From contig NZ_KB892705.1 in the NCBI RefSeq assembly GCF_000373905.1, positions 4,352,478 to 4,416,477 on the forward strand: a stretch of 64,000 bases of DNA, written 5' to 3'. Positions 9,423-17,081 of the stretch are shown one piece after another. Positions within the stretch are counted from its first letter, which is position 1, and every line of letters starts with the position of its first letter. The position numbers and the translations under genes were made by a program. This stretch comes from Mycobacterium sp. 155. GTDB lineage: Bacteria; Actinomycetota; Actinomycetes; Mycobacteriales; Mycobacteriaceae. Below the pieces are notes generated by a model. That model was not told where the DNA came from. It worked only from the letters and a program-made list of their open reading frames with translations, and did no database searches.

Positions 9423-9888
9423 CGAATCCACACCGCATCGGCTGTTCTACGAACCGGGCGGCAGCTGGCTGTGGTTGCTGCTCGGACCGTTCGCGGCGAT
9501 CGGCATCGGGCTGCTGCAGATGACCGGCGGCTACGGGCGTGACCCGTGGATTCCGCTGTTGTTCCTGGTCCTGGTGTCCGGATTCGTCGCCATCCAGATC
9601 AAGGCGGCCCGGATTCACACCTCGGTGGAGCTGACCAGGGACACCCTGCGGCAGGGAACCGAGAAGCTCGACCTGGGCGATGTCGTCAAGATCTATCCCG
9701 AGGCCACCGGCGCCGAGGCGCCGAGGTGGCAGTCCGCCCGGGCGCTCGGCGAGCTGACGGGCGTGCCCAGGGGCCGGCGGGGCATCGGGCTCAAACTGGC
9801 CGGAGACCGGACCGTGCAGGCGTGGGCACGCAGGCATCGACAGCTGCGCGGACAATTGGCCCTGCTGATCGAGGAGCACACGCCATGA
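9415..9888 (+). CDS. Membrane protein, two N-terminal helices plus cytosolic domain (Rv0513-like)
   Basis: Two adjacent hydrophobic helices (WLWLLLGPFAAIGIGLLQM and PLLFLVLVSGFVAI) are followed by a soluble ~100-residue domain with alternating strands (IHTSVELTRDTLRQGTEKL, GIGLKLAGDRTVQAW), which resembles a bacterial PH-like (DUF3093) domain. GTG at 9415 overlaps the stop of the preceding gene; ATG at 9391 gives 165 residues. The stop overlaps the next start (ATGA), so all three genes are coupled. Function is unknown; DUF3093-like identity is a pattern-based guess. Confidence 0.75.
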   Translation: MADESTPHRLFYEPGGSWLWLLLGPFAAIGIGLLQMTGGYGRDPWIPLLFLVLVSGFVAIQIKAARIHTSVELTRDTLRQGTEKLDLGDVVKIYPEATGAEAPRWQSARALGELTGVPRGRRGIGLKLAGDRTVQAWARRHRQLRGQLALLIEEHTP

Positions 9889-10115
9889 AGATCCGAGCCG
9901 TGGTCGAATTGCTGGTGGCGGTCGCTGCCGCCGCAGGATGCGTGGTGAGCTGGCTGGCGGCCGGCACCACCGTGGACGTCGCCCCGATTCTGCCCGACGA
10001 ACCGTCGACCACCTCGGTCGTCTATTCCGCCCCGCTGCTGGTGCTGGCGTTGCTGTTGGCGATCGTCGCCGGTGTGCTCGCTGTCCTCGGCATCGCGCGG
10101 CTGCGCCGCGGCTAG
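9885..10115 (+). CDS. Two-helix small membrane protein (76 aa, Rv0514-like)
   Basis: This protein is 76 residues long with two hydrophobic helices, VVELLVAVAAAAGCVVSWLA and PLLVLALLLAIVAGVLAVLG, joined by a short periplasmic loop containing the acidic/threonine segment PILPDEPSTTSVV, and ends in RLRRG. Its ATG overlaps the stop of the preceding gene (ATGA). The stop codon overlaps the stop of the convergent FAD oxidoreductase gene, so the haem operon ends abutting the accessory cluster with no intergenic space. Function unknown. Confidence 0.75.
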   Translation: MKIRAVVELLVAVAAAAGCVVSWLAAGTTVDVAPILPDEPSTTSVVYSAPLLVLALLLAIVAGVLAVLGIARLRRG

Positions 10116-12943
10116 CGATCCGGGTCCAGCCACCCGGGTTCGGTGATCCCCGGGTACGACGACTGCGGTGTGTTTGCCTCGGATGCGCTGGAGTAGAGCG
10201 ACCGGGGTGCGGGCTGGGCGGGCGAGTTCTCGGCGTCGGCGAACCGGCGATATGCCGACCCGACGGGGTGTTGCGGCGGTGGTGCCAGTGGTGTCTGCGG
10301 TGCGGGGTCTTGGCGGGGCTGTGCCGGTTGGGGTGTGCGCCGTGGCCGACCTGTCGCAGTCGTCTGGATTCCGTAGTCGTCGGCGGGTGCGACAACCTCC
10401 TCACCGGGATATGACAATGGGCCAGCGGGCGGGCCGTCGCCCTCGGTCGGTCGTCCTGCGGCTTCGCCCACCGTCTGTTCCAGATAGTGCCGCCAAGCCT
10501 GTAGATAAGTCAGCAGCTGCTGGGTGTAGTCGGTCGGCGAGGCCGGAAGGGGCAGGCCGGCAGGGGAAAGCAGCGAACCACCCGGCCCCCCGAGCCCAGT
10601 TTGCTGCAGGTACTGCCGCCAGGACTGCAGATAGCTGAGCAACTGTAGGCCGGGATCTGGCGGCATCGTCGGCTGAGTCATCGGTTGGCCTCCCGGAATC
10701 GGCGGGACGGGGGTGAGCAGCGGCGGTGTGACGGTGTCCAGCGGATGCGGCAGCGACTCCTGGCAGTACTGCCCGTCGAGGGTGCGCAGCGGGCGAGCAT
10801 CTGCGGGCTCGCGGTTCTCGATGTCGAACACATAGCAGTAGTCGCCGGCCGGGGACGGCATCCGGACCGGGCTCGAGTAGCCCTGATCGAGGAAGTCGTA
10901 GGGAAACCGCCAGTCGAGCGTGGTGTTCTCCCGGTGATCGGCGCCGCCGGATGCGGCCCAGATGTAGTGGTCGAGGATGGCATTGACGGCGTGGCGCCCC
11001 GATTCGCATGCCGCCTCCATCGACGTCATCCGCGTGAAGGTCTTGGTCCAGGTGCCCGCGAACACGACCGAGTTGTGATGTACCTGGTAGCCACCGTGGC
11101 GGGCCTGCCAGACGTTGCGCTCCCGCAGATCCGCCAGCCAGCGCTCCTCGGTCGGCCGGGAACCCCACGACCCGCCGTGCGGGTTCCACGGATCCGCGCC
11201 GGGCCGGTTCTCCCAGTCCCCGACGATCGGGACGAGGTACGGCGTCTCGTTGCGCACCGCCTTGCCGTGCCCCTGGCCGGGGCCGTTGCCCATGACCAGG
11301 CCCCGGTCGAGCGCATACCACGTGGGCCACGGCATCAGCGCCTCGGCGACATTGTCGACGTCGCTGGTCAGCGCGTACACGATCTGCCGCCACACCTCGG
11401 TGGCGATCTCGTCGGCCGTGCAGTCGCGGGCCGCCTTGCCGCGCCCGGACTCGTCGAGGAGGTGCCGCGACGGGGTGTTGAAATCGCCGATGTCGACCGA
11501 GAGCACCGAGACGTGGCCGTCGCGCGCCAGGGTCGGCCGGCGTTCCCACAGGCCGTGCTGGTTGATCGACGACAGCGCCCACTCGGTGCCCGAGTAGTAC
11601 ATGTGCCCGCGCAGCAGCTGGAATTCGGTGTCGAAGTAGTACTGGATGCCGCCGAGCGTCTGGAACCGGTCCCACGGCACCCGGCCCATCTCGTCCATGG
11701 CGTACGGGTCGCGCCGGGTCTGCGGGCGAGTCTCCCCGGGCTCCAGGGGGCCGCCGCTCGGCGGGGCCGATGTGGTGAACCCGTCGAGCCCGGCCACGGT
11801 GCCGCCTGTGCCGGCCGCGCGCAACGCCGCGGTGATCTGTTCGGCGGCGGGGGCGTCCACCGCTACGACGGTGTAGTCCGGCGCCAACCGGGTGCTGTCG
11901 GACAGCGTCACCTGTACGCGCGGGCGCCGGTGCGGTGGCTGGGCCGGGTCGGATGCGGGTGGTTCCAGCCGGTCGACGCCGGCCCGGACGAAGCGGACAC
12001 CGAGCTCGACGAGGTGGCGGTGCCAATGGTCGAACCACGCCTCGGTGGTGGGGCCGTTGAGCACCCCGTCGGCCTTGTTGTCGCGGCGGTCCATTTGCAG
12101 CTGGAGCTGCAGATACGTGGTCAGGTTGGTGCGGGCGTCGCCCCAACGGGTGTCGAATGCCGCCAGCACGCGCGGCATCTCCAGCAGCAGGGAGTCGAAG
12201 CGCGGCGAGTAGGAGAATCGGGGCTGCTCTGCCGTGTCGTCACGGCCGACGAAGAAGTCGTATGCCGACAGGTTCTGCAGTTCGGCGGCCCGGCGCAGCG
12301 GACTTGTGACGAGGTAGCGCACGAGCCTGGTGATGAACCGGTCGATGTCCGACGCGGTGAAGCCCAATTCGGTGAGTTGTCCGATGATCGTGAGGAACTC
12401 GGCCGGGGTGCGCGGCGCCTCGCGCGGGAACACCAGCGACGGCTTGCCGTCCACGGTGGTGCCCTGGGTGACGACGCGCCGGACGTTGTCCATGATGGTT
12501 CGCGACGTGGGGACCCAGTCGACCGTGCCGCCGGGCGCGTCGATGCGCTGGTACACCGGGATGCGTTGGAAAAGATCCCACGTGTGCAGGTAGTAGGCCG
12601 GGAAGAAGCGGAAGCCGTGTTCACCGGCGACGGCCCGCGCGGGTGGGCGAGGTTCGCCCCGGCGGCCCGGGAAGGGCCGTAGTTCGGCGGCGCTGCCGTC
12701 GTGCGTGCCCACTGTCGAGTATTGCGACGCGGCCAAACCACCTAGCTTGACGGGTGGATACGTGTCGGCCGGCGCGGTGCCGAGCCCCGTGCGTTCGTCG
12801 ACACGCGGCTCGTACACCGTGACGTCGAAACCGCGCTGCGCCAACTCGTGCGCGGCGGTAAGCCCCGCGATGCCGGCGCCAAGGACCGCGACGGTCGGGC
12901 GCTGAGGGCACGACGCGGGTGTGGTGATGACCTCGCTCGTCAC
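10112..12943 (-). CDS. FAD-dependent amine-oxidase/phytoene-desaturase-type oxidoreductase with long Pro-rich tail
   Basis: This is a 943-residue protein. Near the N-terminus VAVLGAGIAGLTAAHELAQRG and a downstream acidic strand end form the FAD-binding Rossmann motif of the carotenoid/squalene oxidoreductase (hydroxysqualene dehydroxylase-like) family. The flavoprotein body runs to about residue 720. The remainder is a Pro/Gln/Thr-rich, probably disordered tail that holds two copies of an amphipathic motif, LLSYLQSWRQYLQQT (about 766-780) and LLTYLQAWRHYLEQT (about 808-823). It is the last gene of the accessory operon; GTG start overlaps the SCP2-like stop (GTGA). Oxidation of an isoprenoid product is inferred from the polyprenyl synthase in the same operon. 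Confidence 0.85.
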   Translation of the reverse strand: MTSEVITTPASCPQRPTVAVLGAGIAGLTAAHELAQRGFDVTVYEPRVDERTGLGTAPADTYPPVKLGGLAASQYSTVGTHDGSAAELRPFPGRRGEPRPPARAVAGEHGFRFFPAYYLHTWDLFQRIPVYQRIDAPGGTVDWVPTSRTIMDNVRRVVTQGTTVDGKPSLVFPREAPRTPAEFLTIIGQLTELGFTASDIDRFITRLVRYLVTSPLRRAAELQNLSAYDFFVGRDDTAEQPRFSYSPRFDSLLLEMPRVLAAFDTRWGDARTNLTTYLQLQLQMDRRDNKADGVLNGPTTEAWFDHWHRHLVELGVRFVRAGVDRLEPPASDPAQPPHRRPRVQVTLSDSTRLAPDYTVVAVDAPAAEQITAALRAAGTGGTVAGLDGFTTSAPPSGGPLEPGETRPQTRRDPYAMDEMGRVPWDRFQTLGGIQYYFDTEFQLLRGHMYYSGTEWALSSINQHGLWERRPTLARDGHVSVLSVDIGDFNTPSRHLLDESGRGKAARDCTADEIATEVWRQIVYALTSDVDNVAEALMPWPTWYALDRGLVMGNGPGQGHGKAVRNETPYLVPIVGDWENRPGADPWNPHGGSWGSRPTEERWLADLRERNVWQARHGGYQVHHNSVVFAGTWTKTFTRMTSMEAACESGRHAVNAILDHYIWAASGGADHRENTTLDWRFPYDFLDQGYSSPVRMPSPAGDYCYVFDIENREPADARPLRTLDGQYCQESLPHPLDTVTPPLLTPVPPIPGGQPMTQPTMPPDPGLQLLSYLQSWRQYLQQTGLGGPGGSLLSPAGLPLPASPTDYTQQLLTYLQAWRHYLEQTVGEAAGRPTEGDGPPAGPLSYPGEEVVAPADDYGIQTTATGRPRRTPQPAQPRQDPAPQTPLAPPPQHPVGSAYRRFADAENSPAQPAPRSLYSSASEANTPQSSYPGITEPGWLDPDR

Positions 12944-13344
12944 GACACTCCCTCCCGCAGCGCGGACAGCAGTCCGGGCACCGACGGGGCCCGGACCGCG
13001 GCGTGCACATAGGCCAGCAGGGTGTCGTGCACCCGCAGGATGTCATCGAGCGAGCCTGCGACGGTCACCGCGCCCGTCTGCACGGCGTCGTGCAGCCCCA
13101 TCCTGGCGTCGAGCACATCGAGGATCGCGGCGCGCGACGTGGTGATGCGCGGCCCGTCGAAACCCTCGGATTCGTCGCGCACTTCGAGGCGGTGCCCGCC
13201 GCGCAGCGCGAAGCGTTCGCCGTCGACGTCGAGGGCGACGACCAGCGGCCCGAGCCGGTCGAGCACCAGTCGGTAGCTCGCGGGCACCTCGTCCGCGAGA
13301 TGACCGACCGACCGGCGCAGCAGCGCCGCCACCGGCTCACCCAT
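12940..13344 (-). CDS. Small SCP2/sterol-carrier-like protein
   Basis: This protein is 134 residues long. The pattern is SCP2-like: an N-terminal helix, strands VVALDVDGERFALRGG and RLEVRDESEGFDGPRITTSRAAILDVLDARMGLHDAVQTGAVTVAGSLDDILRVHDTL, in which a ligand-binding sheet is followed by the conserved small-molecule-carrier segment. SCP2-type domains bind hydrophobic ligands, which fits an isoprenoid pathway. I place the start at ATG 13344, overlapping the end of the CrtC-like gene; the longer upstream frame reads through that gene and is not credible. The stop overlaps the FAD oxidoreductase start. Confidence 0.7.
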   Translation of the reverse strand: MGEPVAALLRRSVGHLADEVPASYRLVLDRLGPLVVALDVDGERFALRGGHRLEVRDESEGFDGPRITTSRAAILDVLDARMGLHDAVQTGAVTVAGSLDDILRVHDTLLAYVHAAVRAPSVPGLLSALREGVS

Positions 13345-14347
13345 GGAGAAACTCGAACACACCGGTGCCGGTGAAGTCGACCGATTCGCCGTTGATTGTT
13401 CCGCGTATCCGGGCCGTGCCGTCCGCCTCGCACAACACGGTCGAGCGCTGGAGGTCGACCTCGCTGGGCTGCGCCAGCCGCGCGTACGACCGTGGCCGGA
13501 ACTCGGCATGCACCGCGTCGCCCGCCCGGGTCGCGCTGATCTCCACCCGGTCCGGGACGCCCGGCACGTCACCGTCGACCAGCAGCCGCATGGGCGGCGG
13601 CAGGGTGCAGTCGGGCGCCCGGCTGAGCCGGCCTGATGCGCGCATCCGCAGCTGCGCGTGCCGGAAGATCACGGCGGGCTCGTCGTGGTGCCACACGTAC
13701 AGCGCCTGCGACTGGAAATGCAGCCGGTGCCGGTCGGTCATCTGCAGGAACACCAGCGACCACGGATCGCTGGGCTCGGCAGGCAGGATCGTGCCCCACA
13801 TCCAGCCGAAGTCGTCGCCCCACCGGAACCGGCCCCAGTTGTGGTCGTGGTAGGCCAGATCGGACTCCATCCGGTGCTCGCGGTCCGCTATGCGCAGCCA
13901 CCCGTCGGCCCGCAGCCGCGGCACGAACAGCCACGACATCCGGCCTTGTCCCACCGGCTGGTTGTTGACGGCGAACGGTCGGCTGACCGGGGTGAGCCGC
14001 AGTTCCCCCCGGATACCGGGCAGGTCGATGAGCAACTCGTATCCGTCGGGCCCCACGGTCATCCGGTTGCTGCCTATGGTCAGCACACCCAGATCGGCCG
14101 AGACGTCCATGGCGTTCTCGCCGAAGCGCTCGATGGCGCCGGTCCACTGCTGGTCGTGGGCGATGACGATGACGCGGGGTGCCATGCGGGACCGGGTGCC
14201 CGGGGTGTCCTCGCACGTCAGACTGAAGTTGATGAGGAACCGCTTGGCGCGGCCGTGGACCACGAAATGGTGCCATTCCTTGAACCCTTCGGGCTGCGCG
14301 GCGGCCAGCACCGGCGCACGCAGGAAATCGCTGCCCGCCAGGGTCAT
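13337..14347 (-). CDS. CrtC/AttH-like hydratase-fold protein
   Basis: This protein is 336 residues long. The C-terminal half holds the signature of the CrtC (hydroxyneurosporene synthase)/AttH lipocalin-like family: AYHDHNWGRFRWGDDFGWMWGTIL near residues 165-190, preceded by LRIADREHRMESDL. CrtC adds water across a terminal isoprenoid double bond. Residues 1-60 contain a substrate-type segment EWHHFVVHGRAKRFLINF. Gene context (polyprenyl synthase upstream, FAD desaturase-like gene downstream) supports an isoprenoid substrate, but that is inference. Both ends overlap neighbours by a few bases, implying coupled translation. Confidence 0.75.
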   Translation of the reverse strand: MTLAGSDFLRAPVLAAAQPEGFKEWHHFVVHGRAKRFLINFSLTCEDTPGTRSRMAPRVIVIAHDQQWTGAIERFGENAMDVSADLGVLTIGSNRMTVGPDGYELLIDLPGIRGELRLTPVSRPFAVNNQPVGQGRMSWLFVPRLRADGWLRIADREHRMESDLAYHDHNWGRFRWGDDFGWMWGTILPAEPSDPWSLVFLQMTDRHRLHFQSQALYVWHHDEPAVIFRHAQLRMRASGRLSRAPDCTLPPPMRLLVDGDVPGVPDRVEISATRAGDAVHAEFRPRSYARLAQPSEVDLQRSTVLCEADGTARIRGTINGESVDFTGTGVFEFLHG

Positions 14348-14628
14348 CGCAGCCAGCTCGCAGACGAGTCGGGTGCCGCACCAGGAGGCCCCACCGGGAC
14401 CGGCGGGGCCAGATGTTCCACGCGGGCGCCGAGGGCCGCGAGTCCCAGCAGGACGTGCACGAAGTCGTCGGGCTCGCCCGGTGCGCCGCCGCCGGCCTCA
14501 CCAGCATTACCGGCTCCGCCGGCGGTTAGCGTGCGCACGAGTCGGCCGAGTCCGGCCAGGCCCACCAGGTAGTCGATGAGGCTGGCGTGTTCAGCCAGTG
14601 CGGCCCGCGGATCGGTCAGCTCCGTCAT
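14344..14628 (-). CDS. Small helical protein of unknown function (94 aa)
   Basis: This protein is 94 residues long. It opens with a charged helix (TDPRAALAEHASLIDYLVGL) and has a Gly/Ala/Pro-rich centre, then a second helix DDFVHVLLGLAALGARVEHL and a Pro-rich end. It overlaps the CrtC-like gene (ATGA) and, at the other end, the stop of the 153-residue gene, so it is very likely translated. I recognise no family. It may be an accessory or scaffold subunit of the cluster's enzymes. Confidence 0.6.
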   Translation of the reverse strand: MTELTDPRAALAEHASLIDYLVGLAGLGRLVRTLTAGGAGNAGEAGGGAPGEPDDFVHVLLGLAALGARVEHLAPPVPVGPPGAAPDSSASWLR

Positions 14629-15086
14629 GCGAACCCCTCGGGACGCAACCGGGCAAGCACCGGGTCGTCGGTGCGCGCCGCGCCGATGATCGCGTCGGCC
14701 AGCAGCTCCGCCCACGCGGTCGGGGCGGCGGCCGGCGGGGCGGGGCCGTCGAGCACGTTGAGGCTCACGGTCTCCCACACCCGGCGGAGGTTCTCGACCG
14801 TCTCGGAGGCCGTCAGTGCGTCCCGCAGCCGCGCCCCTCCAGGGGTCTGGGCGTAGCGGCGGCCCTCGGCCACCAGCATGTCGTGTACGCCGCGCGCGGC
14901 GGCGGGGTTGCCGAGCACCGCACGCCGTGCTCCGAGTAGCAGCTCGAACACCGCGCGCTCAGTTCCGGCGGCATCCTCCGGGGGTTCGGGCAGCAGCTGG
15001 GGTGCGCTGCGCTCGATGAGATCGAGCGTCAGCGCCCGGATCCGCTCCAACTCGGCCAGCATGCCGACCAGGGTTTCGGGCGTCAT
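14625..15086 (-). CDS. Helical protein of unknown function (153 aa)
   Basis: This 153-residue, predominantly helical protein has an N-terminal helix MTPETLVGMLAELERIRAL, a Pro-rich turn QLLPEPPED and further helices (GTERAVFELLLGARRAVLG, LRDALTASETVENLRRVWETVS). No known motif. Both ends overlap adjacent genes by four bases, which argues it is a real member of the operon between the polyprenyl synthase and the 94-residue protein. Function unknown. Confidence 0.6.
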   Translation of the reverse strand: MTPETLVGMLAELERIRALTLDLIERSAPQLLPEPPEDAAGTERAVFELLLGARRAVLGNPAAARGVHDMLVAEGRRYAQTPGGARLRDALTASETVENLRRVWETVSLNVLDGPAPPAAAPTAWAELLADAIIGAARTDDPVLARLRPEGFA

Positions 15087-16285
15087 CGCGTGCGTCCGTG
15101 CACATAGTCGACCAGGCCGGTGAGCATGTCCCGGTGCTGGCTCGGCGGCAACCAGTCGAGGCCGCTCAGCGCATTCGCTGCGGCCTGCGCGTGGCGGGCT
15201 GCGACCGCGCGGGCGTAGTCGAGTGATCCGGTCTGGTGGATCAACCGATACAGCCAGCGGATGTCGTCGAGCGTCTTGGATTCCCCTTGATGAGGTCCCA
15301 GCGTCTGCGCTGTGATCGCGTCGCGCCCGACCGGGGAGAGTTCGCCGCGGGCGGTGAGCCGATCCAGCAGGTCGGCGAGCCCCAGTTCACCGGCCGCGCT
15401 CGGGCGTCGTTTGGCCAGGATCCGCACGGCGCGCTCACGGTCGTCGGGGTCGGCGCGGCGTAACGCGTGCATCAGCATCAGCGTCCGCTTGCCCTCCCAC
15501 AGATCGCCACCGATCTCCTTGCCGTAGTCCTGCGGGTCGGCACGCAGGTTCAGCAGATCGTCGGTGATCTGGAAGGCCGCCCCGAGATGTCGGCCGAGGA
15601 TCTCAAGGGGGCCCAGCCGGTCCGGCCCGCCTCCGGCGGCGATCACCCCGGCCTGCAGCGGTGTGATGAACGAGTACCAACTCGTCTTGAGCTCCACCAT
15701 GCGCAGGTAGTCGGTGTCGGCCAGCTGCCAGACGTTGGACCGCACCCACTGCAGCTCGATCGCCTGCCCCTCGACGGTCTGCCGGGTCATGTGCGCGACG
15801 GCCCGCAGGATGCGCAGCGCGGGCCCCAAGCCGATGCGTTCGACGTTGTCGAGCAGCGGCTGCAGCGACAGTGACAGCATGGCGTCGCCGACGTTGACCG
15901 CGATGGGGATGCCGTGGTCGATGTGCAGTGTGGGCCGGCCGCGCCGCTGCCACGAATCGTCCTCGATGTCGTCGTGGATGAGGAACGCGTTGTGGTACAG
16001 CTCCAGCGTCGCGGCGGTCGGCAGGATCGCCTCGAGATGTCCGCCCAACCCCAGGCACGTCGCGATGCTCAAGGCCGGTCGCAGCGCCTTCCCGCCGCGC
16101 AGTGGGTAGTCGAGGATGAGCTCACGCAGTCCGCTGGTGCCGTGTTCACCGCTGCCGTAGAGACGTTCGATCTCACCGTCGCAGGCGTCCTTGCACCGGG
16201 CGAGGTAGTCGTCGAGCCCGGACGTTCGTGGAGGCGGTTCAGCGACGGCCGGCACTGGCGCGTCAGAAAGAGATACCGACGACAC
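15083..16285 (-). CDS. Polyprenyl diphosphate synthase (GGPP synthase-like)
   Basis: This enzyme makes a trans-polyprenyl diphosphate by adding IPP units to an allylic primer. Numbered from GTG 16285 it is 400 residues, with the first aspartate-rich motif DDIED at 105-109 and the second region DDLLN at 242-246 (Asn instead of the final Asp). GGKALRP near residue 64 is the IPP-binding segment. Residues 1-25 form a Pro/Ser-rich, probably disordered leader. The start is uncertain: AAGGA lies 8 bases before GTG 16285; GTG 16255 is an alternative. The N-terminus overlaps the shell-like gene's 3' end. Product chain length is not predictable from sequence alone. Confidence 0.85.
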   Translation of the reverse strand: MSSVSLSDAPVPAVAEPPPRTSGLDDYLARCKDACDGEIERLYGSGEHGTSGLRELILDYPLRGGKALRPALSIATCLGLGGHLEAILPTAATLELYHNAFLIHDDIEDDSWQRRGRPTLHIDHGIPIAVNVGDAMLSLSLQPLLDNVERIGLGPALRILRAVAHMTRQTVEGQAIELQWVRSNVWQLADTDYLRMVELKTSWYSFITPLQAGVIAAGGGPDRLGPLEILGRHLGAAFQITDDLLNLRADPQDYGKEIGGDLWEGKRTLMLMHALRRADPDDRERAVRILAKRRPSAAGELGLADLLDRLTARGELSPVGRDAITAQTLGPHQGESKTLDDIRWLYRLIHQTGSLDYARAVAARHAQAAANALSGLDWLPPSQHRDMLTGLVDYVHGRTR

Positions 16286-17006
16286 CGCCCGGGTCCTTGA
16301 TCCGCAGCGCGTACCGGATCCGCACCGCGAGTTCGATGTCGCCGTCCGGGTTTTCACCGATGACCTCAAGGCTGGGCGCCACGGCGACGGCGACGTCCAC
16401 CGGTTCCTCGCCGGGCGACGCCGTCGCGGCGGCGCCCTGCGCAATCCGCTGCCGACGGCCCAGCAGAAGCATGTCGATTCCCTCGACGCGGTACAGAGTG
16501 TTGACACCGGCGGCCTTGAGCACGGCCTCGGCGATGTCTTCTCCGCTCTCCAGGCGATTGAGCTTCTTGAGTCCGTCGGTGTTGGTCAACAGACATGACG
16601 GCGCACGGTAACCGGCGTTCTCCACGCGTGCGCGAGCGTCGATCAGCGTGTCCAGCAGGGCCGCAGTGGTATCGCTCGCCAGGCTCAGGGGATTGGTGTC
16701 CACGACGTTGAGCTTTGCCAGGATTGCGGTGTCGACGTTCGCGGCGAGTTCGACGGTCTTCGCCGTCAGCACGGCCAGCAACGGATCCGGCGTCGGCGCA
16801 CCCGCCTGGGCAAGCGTCACGGCGAATTTCTCGTTGGCGGTGACAAGCTCCAGGAAGTCCGGTGGGACGGTGTCGCTGCGGACCCAGGTCTGGCCGGGAT
16901 CGCCGGTGTCCCAGTGGGGGATTGCCTGCCAGGCCACGCTCGTCTGTTCGAACGTTTCGCGTACGGCCCGGTCGGCCACGGCCAACCGCTCGGCGCTCAG
17001 ATACAT
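16263..17006 (-). CDS. Putative HK97-fold shell protein (encapsulin-like)
   Basis: This protein is 247 residues long with no recognised catalytic motif. Its layout resembles HK97 major capsid/encapsulin proteins: an N-terminal arm, then the long helix region with ELAANVDTAIL (the position of the 'D..L.G' segment of capsids), the A-domain stretch YRAPSCLLTNTDGLKKLNRL, the VNTLYRVEGIDMLLLG segment, and a closing strand IELAVRIRYALRIKDPGGVVGI like the capsid C-terminus. Shorter than family 2 encapsulins and not similar to linocin/Cfp29 by eye. ATG start with GAGGGGG upstream. It is the first gene of a seven-gene overlapping set that continues with a polyprenyl synthase, an arrangement known for family 2 encapsulins. 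The fold call is hypothesis. Confidence 0.5.
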   Translation of the reverse strand: MYLSAERLAVADRAVRETFEQTSVAWQAIPHWDTGDPGQTWVRSDTVPPDFLELVTANEKFAVTLAQAGAPTPDPLLAVLTAKTVELAANVDTAILAKLNVVDTNPLSLASDTTAALLDTLIDARARVENAGYRAPSCLLTNTDGLKKLNRLESGEDIAEAVLKAAGVNTLYRVEGIDMLLLGRRQRIAQGAAATASPGEEPVDVAVAVAPSLEVIGENPDGDIELAVRIRYALRIKDPGGVVGISF

Positions 17007-17081
17007 GGGCTGCGACCCCCTCGACGAATGTGGTCCAAATCATGGCAGAGGAACCGAGCCGTCGAGGTGCGATTGGCGCAG

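Noticed and set aside
10685..12682. 665-residue forward frame opposite the FAD oxidoreductase
   Set aside because: High-GC shadow frame: Arg/Gly/Pro-rich with no domain, fully antisense to a gene with clear motifs.
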